A stretch of DNA of 64,000 nucleotides from Bryobacteraceae bacterium CoA2 C42 (GCA_019931245.1 JAINDL010000030.1:47901-111900), one strand, 5' to 3'; shown: positions 39,781 to 48,667, numbered from the stretch's first letter. Numbers and translations are program-made. The notes: a model not told the origin generated them from the sequence alone.

Positions 39781-42737
39781 TAATCCTTCGTAATCGTCTC
39801 GTCCAGGTTCAGCAACAGGCTCCCAATCGTCGTCCAGGCGGCCAGTTTGGGGGCCGAAAACACCCCATCAACGGCGCTATCTCCATGATTTATAATGGAC
39901 TTAGCGGAAATTGGGTTCGTTTCGTATTTTGCGCGAAAGCGGTCGAGCGTCCGCCCCAGCGTCTCCCCCTCCCCCGGCTTCATCCCCCGCCCCAAAACCA
40001 CCAGCACGGCAAACCGCATCCGCTCGGCGTCCGTCGCCCCGCCCTCGCGCAGCACCCGTTCGCCCAGCTTCCGCGCCGCCTCAAGATAGGCGACATCGTT
40101 CATCAGGTTCAGCGCCTGCAACGGCGTATTCGTCCGGCTCTCCCGCACCGTGCACACCTCCCGCGTCGCCGCGTCGAAGTTGATCATGCTCGGCGGCGCA
40201 ATCGTCCGCTTCCAGTACGTGTACAGGCTCCGCCGGTACAGCCCCTCGCCCTTGTCCGGCTTATAGCCCGCCCCGCCCGCCAGCTCCTGCCACAAACCCT
40301 CCGGCTGATACGGCTTCACGCTCGGCCCGCCCACTTTCGGCACCAGCAGCCCGGAGACCGCCAACGCCTGATCCCGGATAAACGGCGCCGCCAGCCGCAG
40401 CCGCGGCCCCCGCCCGAGCAGCCGGTTGTCCGGATCTCGATTCAACAGCTCCGACGTCACCGTCGACGCCCGCTGATACGCCCGGCTCATCACCATCAGC
40501 CGCTCCATGTGCCGGAGATCCCAGCCCGACTCCATGAACTCCACCGCCAGCCAGTCCAGCAGCTCCATGTGCGATGGCCACTCCCCCTGCGAGCCAAAAT
40601 CGTCCACCGTCTTCACAATGCCCGTCCCGAAAAACGACTGCCAGAGCCGGTTCACCTGCACCCGCGCCGTCAACGGATTCTCCCGGCTCACCAGCCACCG
40701 CGCCAAACTCAACCGGTCCGCCCCCGCCCCCGCCGCGAGCGCCGGCAGAAAGCCCGGCACCGCCGGCGCCACCTTCTCCCCCCGCTGGTCATATGCGCCC
40801 CGGCGCAGCACAAAGGCGTCCTTCGCCGGCCCCTCTTCCATCACCATCACCGTCGGCACCATCGCCAGATACTTCTCGTAAGCCTTCCCGGCTTCGCGCC
40901 CGGCCTCGCGCAGCGCCTGCAGCGCCGGGGGCAGATACTGCTGCTCAAAAGCCAGCGTCAACTTCGCCTGCTCCGCCGCCGACCGCTGCTTCCGCCGCGC
41001 GAGCGTCGCCAGGTCCTCCCGCACCGGCAGCGTCGAAACCTCCGCCGCGCTCAACGCCCGGCTCCAAACCCGCACCTGATCAATCCCGCCCCGGTAGCCC
41101 AGCCCCGCCCCGGCGCCAATCCGGAACGGCGCTTTGTTGTCCACCGGCCACAGGTTCTGGTCAAAGATAACGTGCATCGGCTGCTCCACCCCGTTCACAT
41201 ACAGGTGAATCCCCTTGGCATACATCCCGCCGTCGTAAGTCACCGCCACGTGCTGCCACTCGTTCAGCGCAATCGGGGCCTTTGTCTCAACGCGGACGCC
41301 TAAGTCCGACCACCGGAACGTGTAATGAAACCGCAGCTTCCCGTCCACCAGATAGAGGCCGTAACCGGTCCCCTCCCAATGGTCCTCCACTCGGGTGACG
41401 ATGGCGCCCCGCGGCTGCTCCGGCCGGATCCACGCCGCAAGCGTAAACGGATCCCGGTGATTGAACTTGGCAACTTCTTTGCCCAGGTCCACCGGCGCCG
41501 TAAACTGCTCAAGCCTATGGTTGACCACGAGCCCCTCTGGCGGCGCCCACTCCCCAACCGGCGGCTTCCACTTCCGCAGCGCCTTTTCAAAGGTTTTGCC
41601 CGCGGCCTGCCACCGCGCCGCCGCGGCGTCCCGCAAAGCGGCCAGACGGTTCAACTCGGCCTCCTGCGGCGGCGTCGGCGCCTTGATAAAGGGTTTCTCG
41701 TTGCCGAAGTTATAGACAAACCCGCGCTCGTCCGGGATGTTATTGAAGAAAGCGAACAGCTGATAGAACTCCCGCTGTTTAATCGGGTCGTACTTATGGT
41801 CGTGGCACCGCGCGCAGCCCACCGTCAGGCCGAGCCAGACGTTACTGGTGGTCTCGACGCGATCGGCGACATACTCCACGCGAAACTCTTCATCGACAAT
41901 CCCGCCCTCGGCCGAGGTCCGGTGGTTGCGATGAAAGCCCGTGGCGATCCGCTGCGCCCGCGTCGCCTGCGGCAGCATATCCCCGGCGATCTGCTCGATG
42001 GTGAACTGATCAAACGGCTGGTTGCGGGCAAAGGCGTCAATCACCCAATCGCGCCACCGCCACATATCCCGGATCCCATCGGACTGGTAGCCATTGGTAT
42101 CGGAGTAACGGGCGTAGTCAAGCCACCGCACCGCCTGCCGTTCGGCGTGGGCGGGGCTAGCGAGCAACCGGTCGACGACTTTGGCATAGGCCGCGGGCGA
42201 AGAGTCGGCGAGAAAAGCCTGCACCTCGGCGGGGGTGGGCGGCAACCCGGTCAGGTCGAGCGTCACCCGGCGCAGCAGCGTGGTCTTGCTGGCGGGCGGG
42301 TTCGGCCGCAGGCCTTCTCTCTCGAGACGGGCGTCGACGAATTGATCGATACTTCCCCCGGCCCCGCGCTTGGGCGGTACAAAGGCCCAATGGTTCTGCC
42401 ACGGCGCACCGGCGGCGATCCAGCGGCGCAGCGTCTCGATATCGCGGTCCGGCAGACGGTCGTGCCCGGCGTACTGGGGCGGCATCCGCAGCGTCTTGTT
42501 CGTCGAAGTGATGCGCTGAATGATCGGGGACTGCTCCGGCTTGCCGGGCACGATGCCCCGCTTCGCTCCGGCCTCGCTATCAAGGCGCAGCGGGCTTTTG
42601 CGATTTCCCTCGTCGGGCCCGTGGCAGGCAAAGCAGCGGTCGGAGAGGATCGGGCGGACGTCCCGGTTGAACTCGATGGGCTGCCCCTGACCGGCCAGCG
42701 GAAGGGCCAGCAGGGAAAGGAGCAAAAGGCGCGGCAT
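39780..42737 (-). CDS. PSCyt1-DUF1549-LamG-DUF1553 c-type cytochrome protein (copy 3)
   Basis: 985 residues. A signal peptide ([16 protein letters not shown]) is followed by a cytochrome motif [19 protein letters not shown] and by DUF1549 with [11 protein letters not shown]. At about residues 410-570 there is a concanavalin/LamG-like domain ([52 protein letters not shown]), absent from the other two copies. DUF1553 forms the C-terminus ([34 protein letters not shown]). The inserted domain suggests glycan recognition. It lies directly downstream of the 128-bp repeat region and is coupled to DUF1501 by a one-base overlap. Confidence 0.92.
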   Translation of the reverse strand: MPRLLLLSLLALPLAGQGQPIEFNRDVRPILSDRCFACHGPDEGNRKSPLRLDSEAGAKRGIVPGKPEQSPIIQRITSTNKTLRMPPQYAGHDRLPDRDIETLRRWIAAGAPWQNHWAFVPPKRGAGGSIDQFVDARLEREGLRPNPPASKTTLLRRVTLDLTGLPPTPAEVQAFLADSSPAAYAKVVDRLLASPAHAERQAVRWLDYARYSDTNGYQSDGIRDMWRWRDWVIDAFARNQPFDQFTIEQIAGDMLPQATRAQRIATGFHRNHRTSAEGGIVDEEFRVEYVADRVETTSNVWLGLTVGCARCHDHKYDPIKQREFYQLFAFFNNIPDERGFVYNFGNEKPFIKAPTPPQEAELNRLAALRDAAAARWQAAGKTFEKALRKWKPPVGEWAPPEGLVVNHRLEQFTAPVDLGKEVAKFNHRDPFTLAAWIRPEQPRGAIVTRVEDHWEGTGYGLYLVDGKLRFHYTFRWSDLGVRVETKAPIALNEWQHVAVTYDGGMYAKGIHLYVNGVEQPMHVIFDQNLWPVDNKAPFRIGAGAGLGYRGGIDQVRVWSRALSAAEVSTLPVREDLATLARRKQRSAAEQAKLTLAFEQQYLPPALQALREAGREAGKAYEKYLAMVPTVMVMEEGPAKDAFVLRRGAYDQRGEKVAPAVPGFLPALAAGAGADRLSLARWLVSRENPLTARVQVNRLWQSFFGTGIVKTVDDFGSQGEWPSHMELLDWLAVEFMESGWDLRHMERLMVMSRAYQRASTVTSELLNRDPDNRLLGRGPRLRLAAPFIRDQALAVSGLLVPKVGGPSVKPYQPEGLWQELAGGAGYKPDKGEGLYRRSLYTYWKRTIAPPSMINFDAATREVCTVRESRTNTPLQALNLMNDVAYLEAARKLGERVLREGGATDAERMRFAVLVVLGRGMKPGEGETLGRTLDRFRAKYETNPISAKSIINHGDSAVDGVFSAPKLAAWTTIGSLLLNLDETITKD

Positions 42738-42842
42738 ACACTTATTGTTGTATCACCGCCCGGCCGCGACGCCGAGTCGCGGTGCGACCGGCCCGGCGTC
42801 CTGCCCCCTCCTTTCACTCCGTACTGCCACCCACTCAGAGGC

Positions 42843-43174
42843 CCGGCCCTGCTCCTCGTCCGCATCCACCCGCCACCGCCGCGCCCCCGAAGCGCCGTCC
42901 GCCCGCCCCGCCGCCGCTGAGTCCCCGCAGCGTGCCCGCCACACCCACAACCTCCACGCAGCCCCGCTGCCCGGCCCTGCTCCTCGTCCGCATCCACCCG
43001 CCACCGCCGCGCCCCCGAAGCGCCGTCCCCCCGCCCCGCCGCCGCTGAGTCCCCGCAGCGTGCCCGCCACACCCACAACCTCCACGCAGCCCCGCTGCCC
43101 GGCCCTGCTCCTCGTCCGCATCCACCCGCCACCGCCGAGCCCCCGAAGCGCCGTCCCCCCGCCCCGTGACCGCT
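42843..43174. repeat. 128-bp tandem repeat, about 2.6 copies, in a 457-bp gene-free gap
   Basis: Copies start at 42843, 42971 and 43099, exactly 128 bp apart. The first two differ by one base (G/C at offset 58); the third is truncated at about 76 bp and has several changes. The plus strand is extremely C-rich and G-poor, so the minus strand carries many G-runs. 128 is not a multiple of 3, so open frames crossing it are not protein repeats. The rest of the gap (42738-42842, 43175-43194) holds the presumed promoter of the cytochrome gene at 42737 and nothing else I recognise. There are no unique spacers, so it is not a CRISPR array. Confidence 0.9.
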
Positions 43175-43194
43175 AGGCCCCCGCCGTCCCCCTG

Positions 43195-44490
43195 TTACCT
43201 CGTACGCGGCTCCGGACCGCCACCCTTGCTTCGTGCCGGCCCCCCACCGGCGGCAAACAACTCCGGCTTCGTCGCGGCAAGAATAGCGCGCAGGTCGGCG
43301 CGCACCGAAGGCGTCAGGTGCGCATACGCCGGGTCAGTCACCTCACCGTCGAGCACCGCGCGCAACCGCTCCACCGCCGCCGCGTGCAGCGGCCCCGGTA
43401 ACTGGTCAAACGCCGGGCTGTAAATCATGTAACTCAGCGGATAGCGGAAGATCCGCGTCTTCAGGTCGAACTGCCGCAGCGAGCGGCCACGCCCGTCGCG
43501 TGGCCCCTGCTGGGCAAACCACTCCGCAAACCCCGAGGCGCCAACCACCGCGTTCGGCAGCGGCGTCTCCTCCACAAACAGCAGGTAGCTCACCAACTCC
43601 TCGGCCGCCTGCCGGATCCGCCGCAGTGTCGACTCACTGCGATACGCCGGCGGGTCGTGGAAGATTTCGTTCATCGCCCGCTGATGATGAATCGCGTGGC
43701 GGATCTCGAAGCCCGCGCGCGTCAACAGGTTCGTCATGTGCGTCTGGTGCTCGAAGACGAGCAGCGCGACGACATCGCTGTGCGGCGTCAGATACTGCGC
43801 CGCGTCAAACCGATTGGGCACGGGCACCAGTTCGGCGCTATCGCGGTCGCGCGTAATCGAGTTCCCCATGTGCCGCATCGCGCCCGTGTCACCGGTAACA
43901 TACCAGCCGCCCCAGCGCTCAGTGAACTTACTCCGATGGTCGCTGATGTAAGTCCCGTGCTGAAACGCCGGCATCCCGCTGCGCTCGGCCGAAACGCTGC
44001 GCACCACAATCCCCGGCACCCCGAGCGTGGCCGACGACTCGTGACACTGCAGGCAGGCATCGCGCCGCTCAAAGCGCGGCCGGCCGATCTCGTCCTGGTC
44101 GAGCGAATAGAAGATCACGCCCTGTTTCGGGTCCTGCACGGCCAACTCCACCACATCCCCGCCCTGCACATAGCCCACCGAGACCTCGTCGTTGTAATAA
44201 AGCGCCCGCGGCGTGCGCGGGGCAATGCGCGGCGCCTGAAAGCTGGTCTTCGAAAACACCAGCACCTGCGACTCGCGGGGCACGCGCAGCGCCTCGAGGA
44301 CCCCCGGCAAATAGCCAAACTGCGGGTCAAACGTCAGATTGACCTCGCCGGCGGCCAGGCGCCGGTTCAACTGCGTGATGGCGTTGTTGCCGGGGTCTTT
44401 GTAGTAGTTGATGGCCGGATGATCGAGGGTTGCCACAAAGGAACCGCCGAGGCCAAGTAAAGCAATGCCAGCAAGTTTAGGTAGCCACAT
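43195..44490 (-). CDS. Secreted mono-heme protein of unknown function
   Basis: 431 residues. The N-terminus (MWLPKLAGIALLGLGGSFVA) is a signal or anchor. One c-type heme motif, CLQCHES, lies in the middle, near VVRSVSAERSG and HGTYISDHRSKFTERWGGWY; a later HAIHHQRAMNEIFHDPPAY stretch is histidine-rich. I do not recognise a named family, though similar proteins are common as hypotheticals in Acidobacteriota. The C-terminus is low complexity (GGGPARSKGGGPEPRTR). The ATG at 44490 lies within the end of the Rrf2 gene (14-bp overlap), so the two are probably co-transcribed. Longer in-frame starts up to 44697 would overlap the Rrf2 gene further. Confidence 0.8.
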   Translation of the reverse strand: MWLPKLAGIALLGLGGSFVATLDHPAINYYKDPGNNAITQLNRRLAAGEVNLTFDPQFGYLPGVLEALRVPRESQVLVFSKTSFQAPRIAPRTPRALYYNDEVSVGYVQGGDVVELAVQDPKQGVIFYSLDQDEIGRPRFERRDACLQCHESSATLGVPGIVVRSVSAERSGMPAFQHGTYISDHRSKFTERWGGWYVTGDTGAMRHMGNSITRDRDSAELVPVPNRFDAAQYLTPHSDVVALLVFEHQTHMTNLLTRAGFEIRHAIHHQRAMNEIFHDPPAYRSESTLRRIRQAAEELVSYLLFVEETPLPNAVVGASGFAEWFAQQGPRDGRGRSLRQFDLKTRIFRYPLSYMIYSPAFDQLPGPLHAAAVERLRAVLDGEVTDPAYAHLTPSVRADLRAILAATKPELFAAGGGPARSKGGGPEPRTR

Positions 44491-44932
44491 GGAAGAGTGC
44501 CGGGGGTTCGTCAACGGGACAGAGCGGGCGGACAGGGCCTGTGCTCTCCAGCAGTTCGGCAAGTGTCGTGTAGCGGAAGGTGTTCTCGGTTTCGCGGATG
44601 GAGTCGTCGAGCCGTCGGTGCAGCGGACACAGATTCGGCCCGTGTCCCGGCAAGCCGAGTGGGCAACGGTCAATCCGCTTGATCGGATCCACGGCATTGA
44701 TCACGGTCAGCAGCGAAAGCTGGTTCGGCGCCTGGGCTAGTTGATAGCCGCCGTGGCGGCCGCGAATGGCGTTGACAACGCCGGCCCGACACAGCGCCTG
44801 CATCACCTTCGCCAGATAGTCGTTCGGCATTTTCGTCCGCTCCGCGATCTTCTGCACCGCATGCGGACGTTCCCAATCTTCGGCAAGAGCCGCCACGGCG
44901 CGGAGAGCATATTCGACAGTGTGCGAGAACAT
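44477..44932 (-). CDS. Rrf2 family transcriptional regulator, incomplete Fe-S ligand set
   Basis: 151 residues. The winged-helix part is classical for Rrf2/IscR (SHTVEYALRAVAALA, NDYLAKVMQALCRAGVV, GRHGGYQLA). In IscR three cysteines spaced C-x5-C-x5-C and a histidine form the cluster region; here Cys90 and Cys102 are kept and His105 follows, but the middle position is Gly96. A normal 2Fe-2S site is therefore doubtful. The ATG at 44932 opens the conserved MFSHTVEYAL; an in-frame extension to 45067 has no homology-like content. It has a good promoter overlapped by a palindrome, so autoregulation is likely. Confidence 0.88.
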   Translation of the reverse strand: MFSHTVEYALRAVAALAEDWERPHAVQKIAERTKMPNDYLAKVMQALCRAGVVNAIRGRHGGYQLAQAPNQLSLLTVINAVDPIKRIDRCPLGLPGHGPNLCPLHRRLDDSIRETENTFRYTTLAELLESTGPVRPLCPVDEPPALFHVAT

Positions 44933-44940
44933 CCGATCCC

Positions 44941-44969
44941 ATGATATTTCTATCGGACATTTTTGTCCA
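44941..44969 (-). promoter_or_regulatory. Promoter of the Rrf2 gene with palindromic candidate operator
   Basis: Minus strand: TGGACA (44969-44964), 17 nt, TATCAT (44946-44941), then the ATG at 44932, 9 nt on. The perfect inverted repeat GGACA-N4-TGTCC at 44955-44968 covers the -35 box. It lies in the 75-bp gap between the divergent Rrf2 and GlcG-like genes, a natural place for an operator controlling both. Confidence 0.65.
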
Positions 44970-45007
44970 TCTTCTTTTTCGAGGGGAATTCCTGATACCG
45001 TAAGGCC

Positions 45008-45478
45008 ATGCGAAACTTCGTAATCACACTGGCGGTGCTGGCAATGACGATACCCGCGGGCGCGCAACTCGCAACCAAGAAAGCTCTGACTTTGGCGGCG
45101 GCCAAGACCATCGCCGCGGTGGCCGAGGCCGAAGCCCGGAAGAACAACTGGAACGTGGTCATCGCGGTGGTCGACGATGGCGCCAACCTGATCTACCTGC
45201 AGCGCATGGACGGCACGCAGATCGGCAGCGTGGAGATCGCGCAGATGAAGGCGCGCACGGCGATCCGGATGAAACGGCCGTCGAAGGCGCTCGAGGACGT
45301 CGTCATCGGCGGGCGCAACACGGTGCTGAAGCTGCCGGACGTGCTGCCGGTGGAAGGCGGGCTGCCGTTGGCGAGCGACGGGCAGATGATCGGCGCCATC
45401 GGTGTGAGCGGCGTGACCTCGGTGCAGGACGGGCAGATTGCCGCGGCCGGGGTGAAGGCGCTCGAAGGCATGAAGTAA
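45008..45478 (+). CDS. GlcG/HbpS family heme-binding-type secreted protein
   Basis: 156 residues with signal peptide MRNFVITLAVLAMTIPAGA. The GlcG/HbpS core is clear: LTLAAAKTIAAVAEAEARK, VIAVVDDGANLIYLQRMDG, GGLPLASDGQMIGAIGVSG. HbpS in Streptomyces binds heme and modulates a two-component sensor; other members are orphan. It is divergent from the Rrf2-cytochrome pair and shares its control region. GATACC at 44994-44999 lies 9 nt before the ATG; TAAGG just before the start is a weak Shine-Dalgarno. Confidence 0.9.
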   Translation: MRNFVITLAVLAMTIPAGAQLATKKALTLAAAKTIAAVAEAEARKNNWNVVIAVVDDGANLIYLQRMDGTQIGSVEIAQMKARTAIRMKRPSKALEDVVIGGRNTVLKLPDVLPVEGGLPLASDGQMIGAIGVSGVTSVQDGQIAAAGVKALEGMK

Positions 45479-45482
45479 GCCG

Positions 45483-45761
45483 CTGGCGCGTCAGCTCCAA
45501 GACCTTGCCGGCATCGGTCCGGCCATGCTCCGGGACTTCGAATTACTCGGGGTCCCCTCCGTCGAAGCACTCGCCGAGCGCGACCCGGAGCAACTCTACC
45601 GCGAACTCGAGCGGCTGACGCGGTCGCGGCAAGACCCCTGCGTGCTCGATACCTTCTGCTGCGCGGTGGCCCAGGCGCGGGACCCCGGCCTGCCCGCCGA
45701 ACAACGGAACTGGTGGTACTGGTCGCGCCTGCGCAAGGCCAAGGCCAAACCTACTTCGTAA
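45483..45761 (+). CDS. Cdd1-type helix-hairpin-helix protein, uncertain start
   Basis: About 92 residues. A helix-hairpin-helix (LQDLAGIGPAMLRDFELLG) is followed by the family tail (DPCVLDTFCCAVAQARD, then WWYWSRLRKA), as in the small pathogenicity-locus Cdd1 proteins. The only ATG (45525) falls inside the hairpin motif and would destroy it. Between the in-frame TGA at 45471-45473 and that ATG there is no ATG, GTG or TTG; CTG at 45483 is the best candidate, 4 nt after the stop of the preceding gene. Either translation restarts there or the gene has lost its start. Its end overlaps the convergent gene by 11 bp. Confidence 0.6.
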   Translation: MARQLQDLAGIGPAMLRDFELLGVPSVEALAERDPEQLYRELERLTRSRQDPCVLDTFCCAVAQARDPGLPAEQRNWWYWSRLRKAKAKPTS

Positions 45762-46944
45762 GGGTGGCGCGGCGGTGGATGCCCTGGTAGGGGAACCGCC
45801 GCGTGAACTCGGCGAAGTTCACGGTGAGCCCCAGGCCGGGGCCGGCGGGCAGGCGGACGGCGCCATCCTTCTGCAGCGGATAGGTACCCTGGCAGAGCTC
45901 CTGGTAGACGGCATCGTCGTCGCCCTCCCACTCCTGCAGGAAGAAGTTGCGGCAGCCGGCCATGGCGTGGAGCGAGGCGACGTGGCCGACGGGGCCGCTG
46001 CACTGGTGTGGGGCGATTTCGACGCCGAAGGTTTCGGCCAACTGCGCGATCTTGCGAAGCTCGGTGATGCCGCCGGCGTGCATGACGTCGGGCTGGACGA
46101 TGGCCGCGCCCTTGTGTTCGAGGAGCGGCCGGAACTCGGAGCGGAGCAGCAGACCTTCGCCGGTAGCGATGGGTACAGGCGATTGGGCCGCGAGTTGGCC
46201 GAGCAGCGCGGGGTTTTCGCGCAGGGTCGGCTCTTCGAGAAACATGGGCCGGAGCGGGCCGAGGGCGCGGGCGAGTTCGAGGGTGGTGCGGTAGTTGAAG
46301 GTCTCGGCCAACTCAAGGCCGATGTCGAGTTGCGGGCCCACGGCAGCGCGGACGGCCTCTACTTCTTGCACGGTTTGCGCGATGCGCGACCTGTCGTCGC
46401 CGGCGAGCGGGACGGTCCATTTGACGGCGCGCCAGCCGCGGCGGTGGGTCTCGGTGGCCCAGGCGCGGAAGGCGGCGGGGGAGCGCTGTTTGAGGGTGGA
46501 GGACCAGTGGGTGAAGTAGAGCGGCAGCGGATCGTGCACCGCGCCGCCCAGCAGGCGGGCGATGGGCACGCCGAGGCGCTTGCCTTCAAGGTCCCAGAGG
46601 GCGATGTCGACGGCGGAGAGCGCGGTGAGTTCGGCGGCGCCGTGGCGCCAGCGCGAGAGGCCGTAGTAGTTGCGGTTCCAGTGCTTCTCGGGGCCCTGCG
46701 GGTCCTGGCCGATGAGCGAGGGTTCGAGCCAGCGGAGCGCGGCTTCGACGAGGTCGGCGCGAGTTTCGAGCGTGGCTTCGCCGAGGCCGGTGAGGCCGGT
46801 GTCGGTGTGGATTTCGAGGAAGACGAGGTCGCGCCAGCGGAGGGTGGCTTTGTGGATGACAAAGCGCGTGATCTTGCACGGGGGCGGGGCGGCGAGGCCG
46901 GCCACGGCGGGCAGGGCAAGCAGAGAGCGGCGGGACAGCGACAT
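45751..46944 (-). CDS. Mandelate racemase/muconate lactonizing enzyme family protein
   Basis: 397 residues of the enolase superfamily. A Tat-type leader is present (MSLSRRSLLALPAVAGLAA), so the enzyme may be exported. Catalytic segments are seen: RAVKWTVPLAGD (lysine), LDIGLELAE, MFLEEPTL and IATGEGLLLR (metal ligands), IVQPDVMHAGG and EIAPHQ (histidine). Substrates in this family are sugar acids or dipeptides; none can be assigned. The ATG at 46944 is preceded by TATCCT with 7-nt spacing. The 197-bp gap to 47142 (46945-47141) holds two divergent promoters and no gene. Confidence 0.88.
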   Translation of the reverse strand: MSLSRRSLLALPAVAGLAAPPPCKITRFVIHKATLRWRDLVFLEIHTDTGLTGLGEATLETRADLVEAALRWLEPSLIGQDPQGPEKHWNRNYYGLSRWRHGAAELTALSAVDIALWDLEGKRLGVPIARLLGGAVHDPLPLYFTHWSSTLKQRSPAAFRAWATETHRRGWRAVKWTVPLAGDDRSRIAQTVQEVEAVRAAVGPQLDIGLELAETFNYRTTLELARALGPLRPMFLEEPTLRENPALLGQLAAQSPVPIATGEGLLLRSEFRPLLEHKGAAIVQPDVMHAGGITELRKIAQLAETFGVEIAPHQCSGPVGHVASLHAMAGCRNFFLQEWEGDDDAVYQELCQGTYPLQKDGAVRLPAGPGLGLTVNFAEFTRRFPYQGIHRRATLTK

Positions 46945-46950
46945 GCGCGT

Positions 46951-46956
46951 AGGATA
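46951..46956 (-). promoter_or_regulatory. Candidate -10 box (TATCCT) for the enolase-superfamily gene
   Basis: TATCCT ends 7 nt before the ATG at 46944; no Shine-Dalgarno. Same hexamer and spacing as at 14524-14529. Confidence 0.5.
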
Positions 46957-47141
46957 CCTTGGCGGGGTGTGGGGGTGACCGGCTGCCTGGGGCGGCGGCG
47001 AGCGTGTGCGACGTCTTGGCGCGTGCGGCGGTGCCGCGGTGCCAAGGGCCTTGCGGGGGCGCGCGGAATCGGACAATGGCCAACCGTTCCCGGCGAAGCG
47101 GCGGGCGGGACAGGGGCGTCCAGGTAAGATACCCTGCCTGT

Positions 47142-47486
47142 ATGCGACTGCGAACAGTAGTAACTTTTCTGGCGGCCAGCGCAATGCTGCTCGCCGTGGA
47201 CGTGACCGGCAAATGGAGCTTTGCCGTCGAGACCGGAGCGGGGTCCGGTACGCCGACCTTCACCTTCGTCCAAAAGGGCACGGCACTGACCGGTACTTAT
47301 CAGGGCATGGTGGGCGAGGCGCCCCTCAAAGGCAAAGTGGAGGGCGACAAGATCGAATTCGTCGTCGCCACCGGCAGCGGTGAACTGCGCTACAGCGGCA
47401 CCGTCACCGGGGCCGAAACCATGGCGGGAAAGGCCGACTACCCGGAGGTCGGCGCCGCGACCTGGACAGCCAAAAAAGACAAGTAA
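47142..47486 (+). CDS. Small secreted beta-rich protein of unknown function
   Basis: 114 residues with signal peptide MRLRTVVTFLAASAMLLA. The body (VTGKWSFAVETGAGSGTPTF, GTALTGTYQGMVGEAPLKGK) has the strand pattern of small lipocalin-like or calycin-like proteins often found as hypotheticals in Acidobacteriota. GATACC at 47128-47133 lies 9 nt before the ATG, as at 45008. Its stop abuts the ATG of the aldolase gene, so the two form an operon. Confidence 0.75.
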   Translation: MRLRTVVTFLAASAMLLAVDVTGKWSFAVETGAGSGTPTFTFVQKGTALTGTYQGMVGEAPLKGKVEGDKIEFVVATGSGELRYSGTVTGAETMAGKADYPEVGAATWTAKKDK

Positions 47487-48245
47487 ATGGCCATGAACGA
47501 ACAGGAATGGGAGCTGCGGGTCCAACTGGCCGCCGCCTATCGCATGGTCGACCACTTCGGCTGGAGTGAGTTGATCTGGACCCACAATACGGTGCGCGTC
47601 CCCGGCGCGGAAGATCACTTTCTTATCAACCCGTATGGCCTCCGCTTTGACGAGGTCACGGCTTCGAACCTGGTCAAAGTCGACCACGAAGGCAACATCG
47701 TCGGCGACCAGGAGCAGGAGATCAATCCGGCGGGCTTTGTGATCCACAGCGCTATCCACATGGCGCGGCCCGACGTGCGCTGCGTGATGCACACGCACAC
47801 GACGGCGGGCATGGCCGTGGCGGCGCTCGAAGAGGGGCTGCTGCCGATCAGCATGTACGCGCTCGGCTACTTTGAACGCATCGCTTACCACGACTTTGAA
47901 GGGCCGAGCCTCGAGTTGGGCGAGCGGGAGCGCCTGGCGGCCAACCTGGGGCAGAAGAACCTGCTCGTTATGAAAACGCACGGGTTGCTGGCGTGCGGCG
48001 AAACCGTGGCGCAGGCCTTCGTGCGGCTGTTCCGGCTCGAGCGAGCCTGTCAGGTACAACTGGCCGCGCAGGCGACCGGCGCCAAGCTCGTGATTCCGCC
48101 GCGCGAGGTCTGCGAGCTAAGCGCACGGCTGAGCGACGACTTTCTCGTGTCGGAAGGCGATAAGGGCTACAGCCGGAAGCCGAACCCGGAGTTCGCCGCG
48201 ATGATGCGGCTGATGGACCGCAAGGATCCATCGTATAGACTGTAA
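47487..48245 (+). CDS. Class II aldolase/adducin family protein
   Basis: 252 residues. The zinc-binding HTH of the family is seen in VMHTHTTAGMAV and the third ligand histidine in MKTHGLLACG; NPYGLRFDEVTASNLVKVD matches the substrate-phosphate-loop region. Members cleave or epimerise sugar phosphates (fuculose, ribulose) or act on other aldols. It is cytoplasmic and begins right after the previous stop; a second ATG two codons later is possible. It is followed by an NTF2-like gene after 5 nt. Confidence 0.9.
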   Translation: MAMNEQEWELRVQLAAAYRMVDHFGWSELIWTHNTVRVPGAEDHFLINPYGLRFDEVTASNLVKVDHEGNIVGDQEQEINPAGFVIHSAIHMARPDVRCVMHTHTTAGMAVAALEEGLLPISMYALGYFERIAYHDFEGPSLELGERERLAANLGQKNLLVMKTHGLLACGETVAQAFVRLFRLERACQVQLAAQATGAKLVIPPREVCELSARLSDDFLVSEGDKGYSRKPNPEFAAMMRLMDRKDPSYRL

Positions 48246-48250
48246 CGACG

Positions 48251-48667
48251 ATGAGAGTTCTATTCCTTTTGTTGCTGGCGCTGCCCCTGGTGGCCGCCGA
48301 TAAACGCGAAGTTGAGATTGACGCCGCCATGAATCAGCTGGCCGACGCATTGCGGAAGCCGGAGGTGGCCTCGCTTGAGAAGATTCTAGGCGAGCAGCTG
48401 ATCTACACGCACTCGAACGGCCGGATCGAGAACAAGAAAGAGGTCATTGAGGCACTGGCCGTGAAGAAGTCGACGATCTACGCCGCGGTCGACTATGCGG
48501 CCGAGAAACAGCTGGCCTTCCACGGCAACACGGCTGTCGTCCGGCGCGATACCACCGTGAAGCTGCTCGGCGCGGATCCCCGGACGATGAAACTGAGCAT
48601 TCTGTACGTCTGGGTCAAGGGCAAGGGCGGCTGGCAGCTAGTGGGCCGGCAGGCGACGCGGCTTTAG
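48251..48667 (+). CDS. SnoaL/NTF2-like secreted protein
   Basis: 138 residues with signal peptide MRVLFLLLLALPLVAA. The cone-shaped NTF2-like fold (DUF4440 type) is suggested by EIDAAMNQLADALRKPEVAS, LIYTHSNGRIENKKEVIEAL and the paired strands near the end (LYVWVKGKGGWQLVGRQAT). Function unknown; such proteins may be enzymes or binding proteins. It is the last gene of a three-gene plus-strand set and overlaps the convergent ThuA-like gene by 4 bp. Confidence 0.8.
   Translation: MRVLFLLLLALPLVAADKREVEIDAAMNQLADALRKPEVASLEKILGEQLIYTHSNGRIENKKEVIEALAVKKSTIYAAVDYAAEKQLAFHGNTAVVRRDTTVKLLGADPRTMKLSILYVWVKGKGGWQLVGRQATRL

Noticed and set aside
42263..43132. Open frame of 289 codons spanning the cytochrome start and the 128-bp repeats
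   Set aside because: The 128-bp unit is not a multiple of 3, so the repeats are read in different frames; the product is low-complexity G/R/A and overlaps the real gene.
42843..43174. CRISPR array
   Set aside because: The unit is 128 bp with no short repeat-spacer alternation, and no cas gene is present.
45751..48059. Long antisense frames over the enolase-superfamily and aldolase genes
   Set aside because: They are low-complexity shadows; the opposite-strand genes carry complete active-site motifs.
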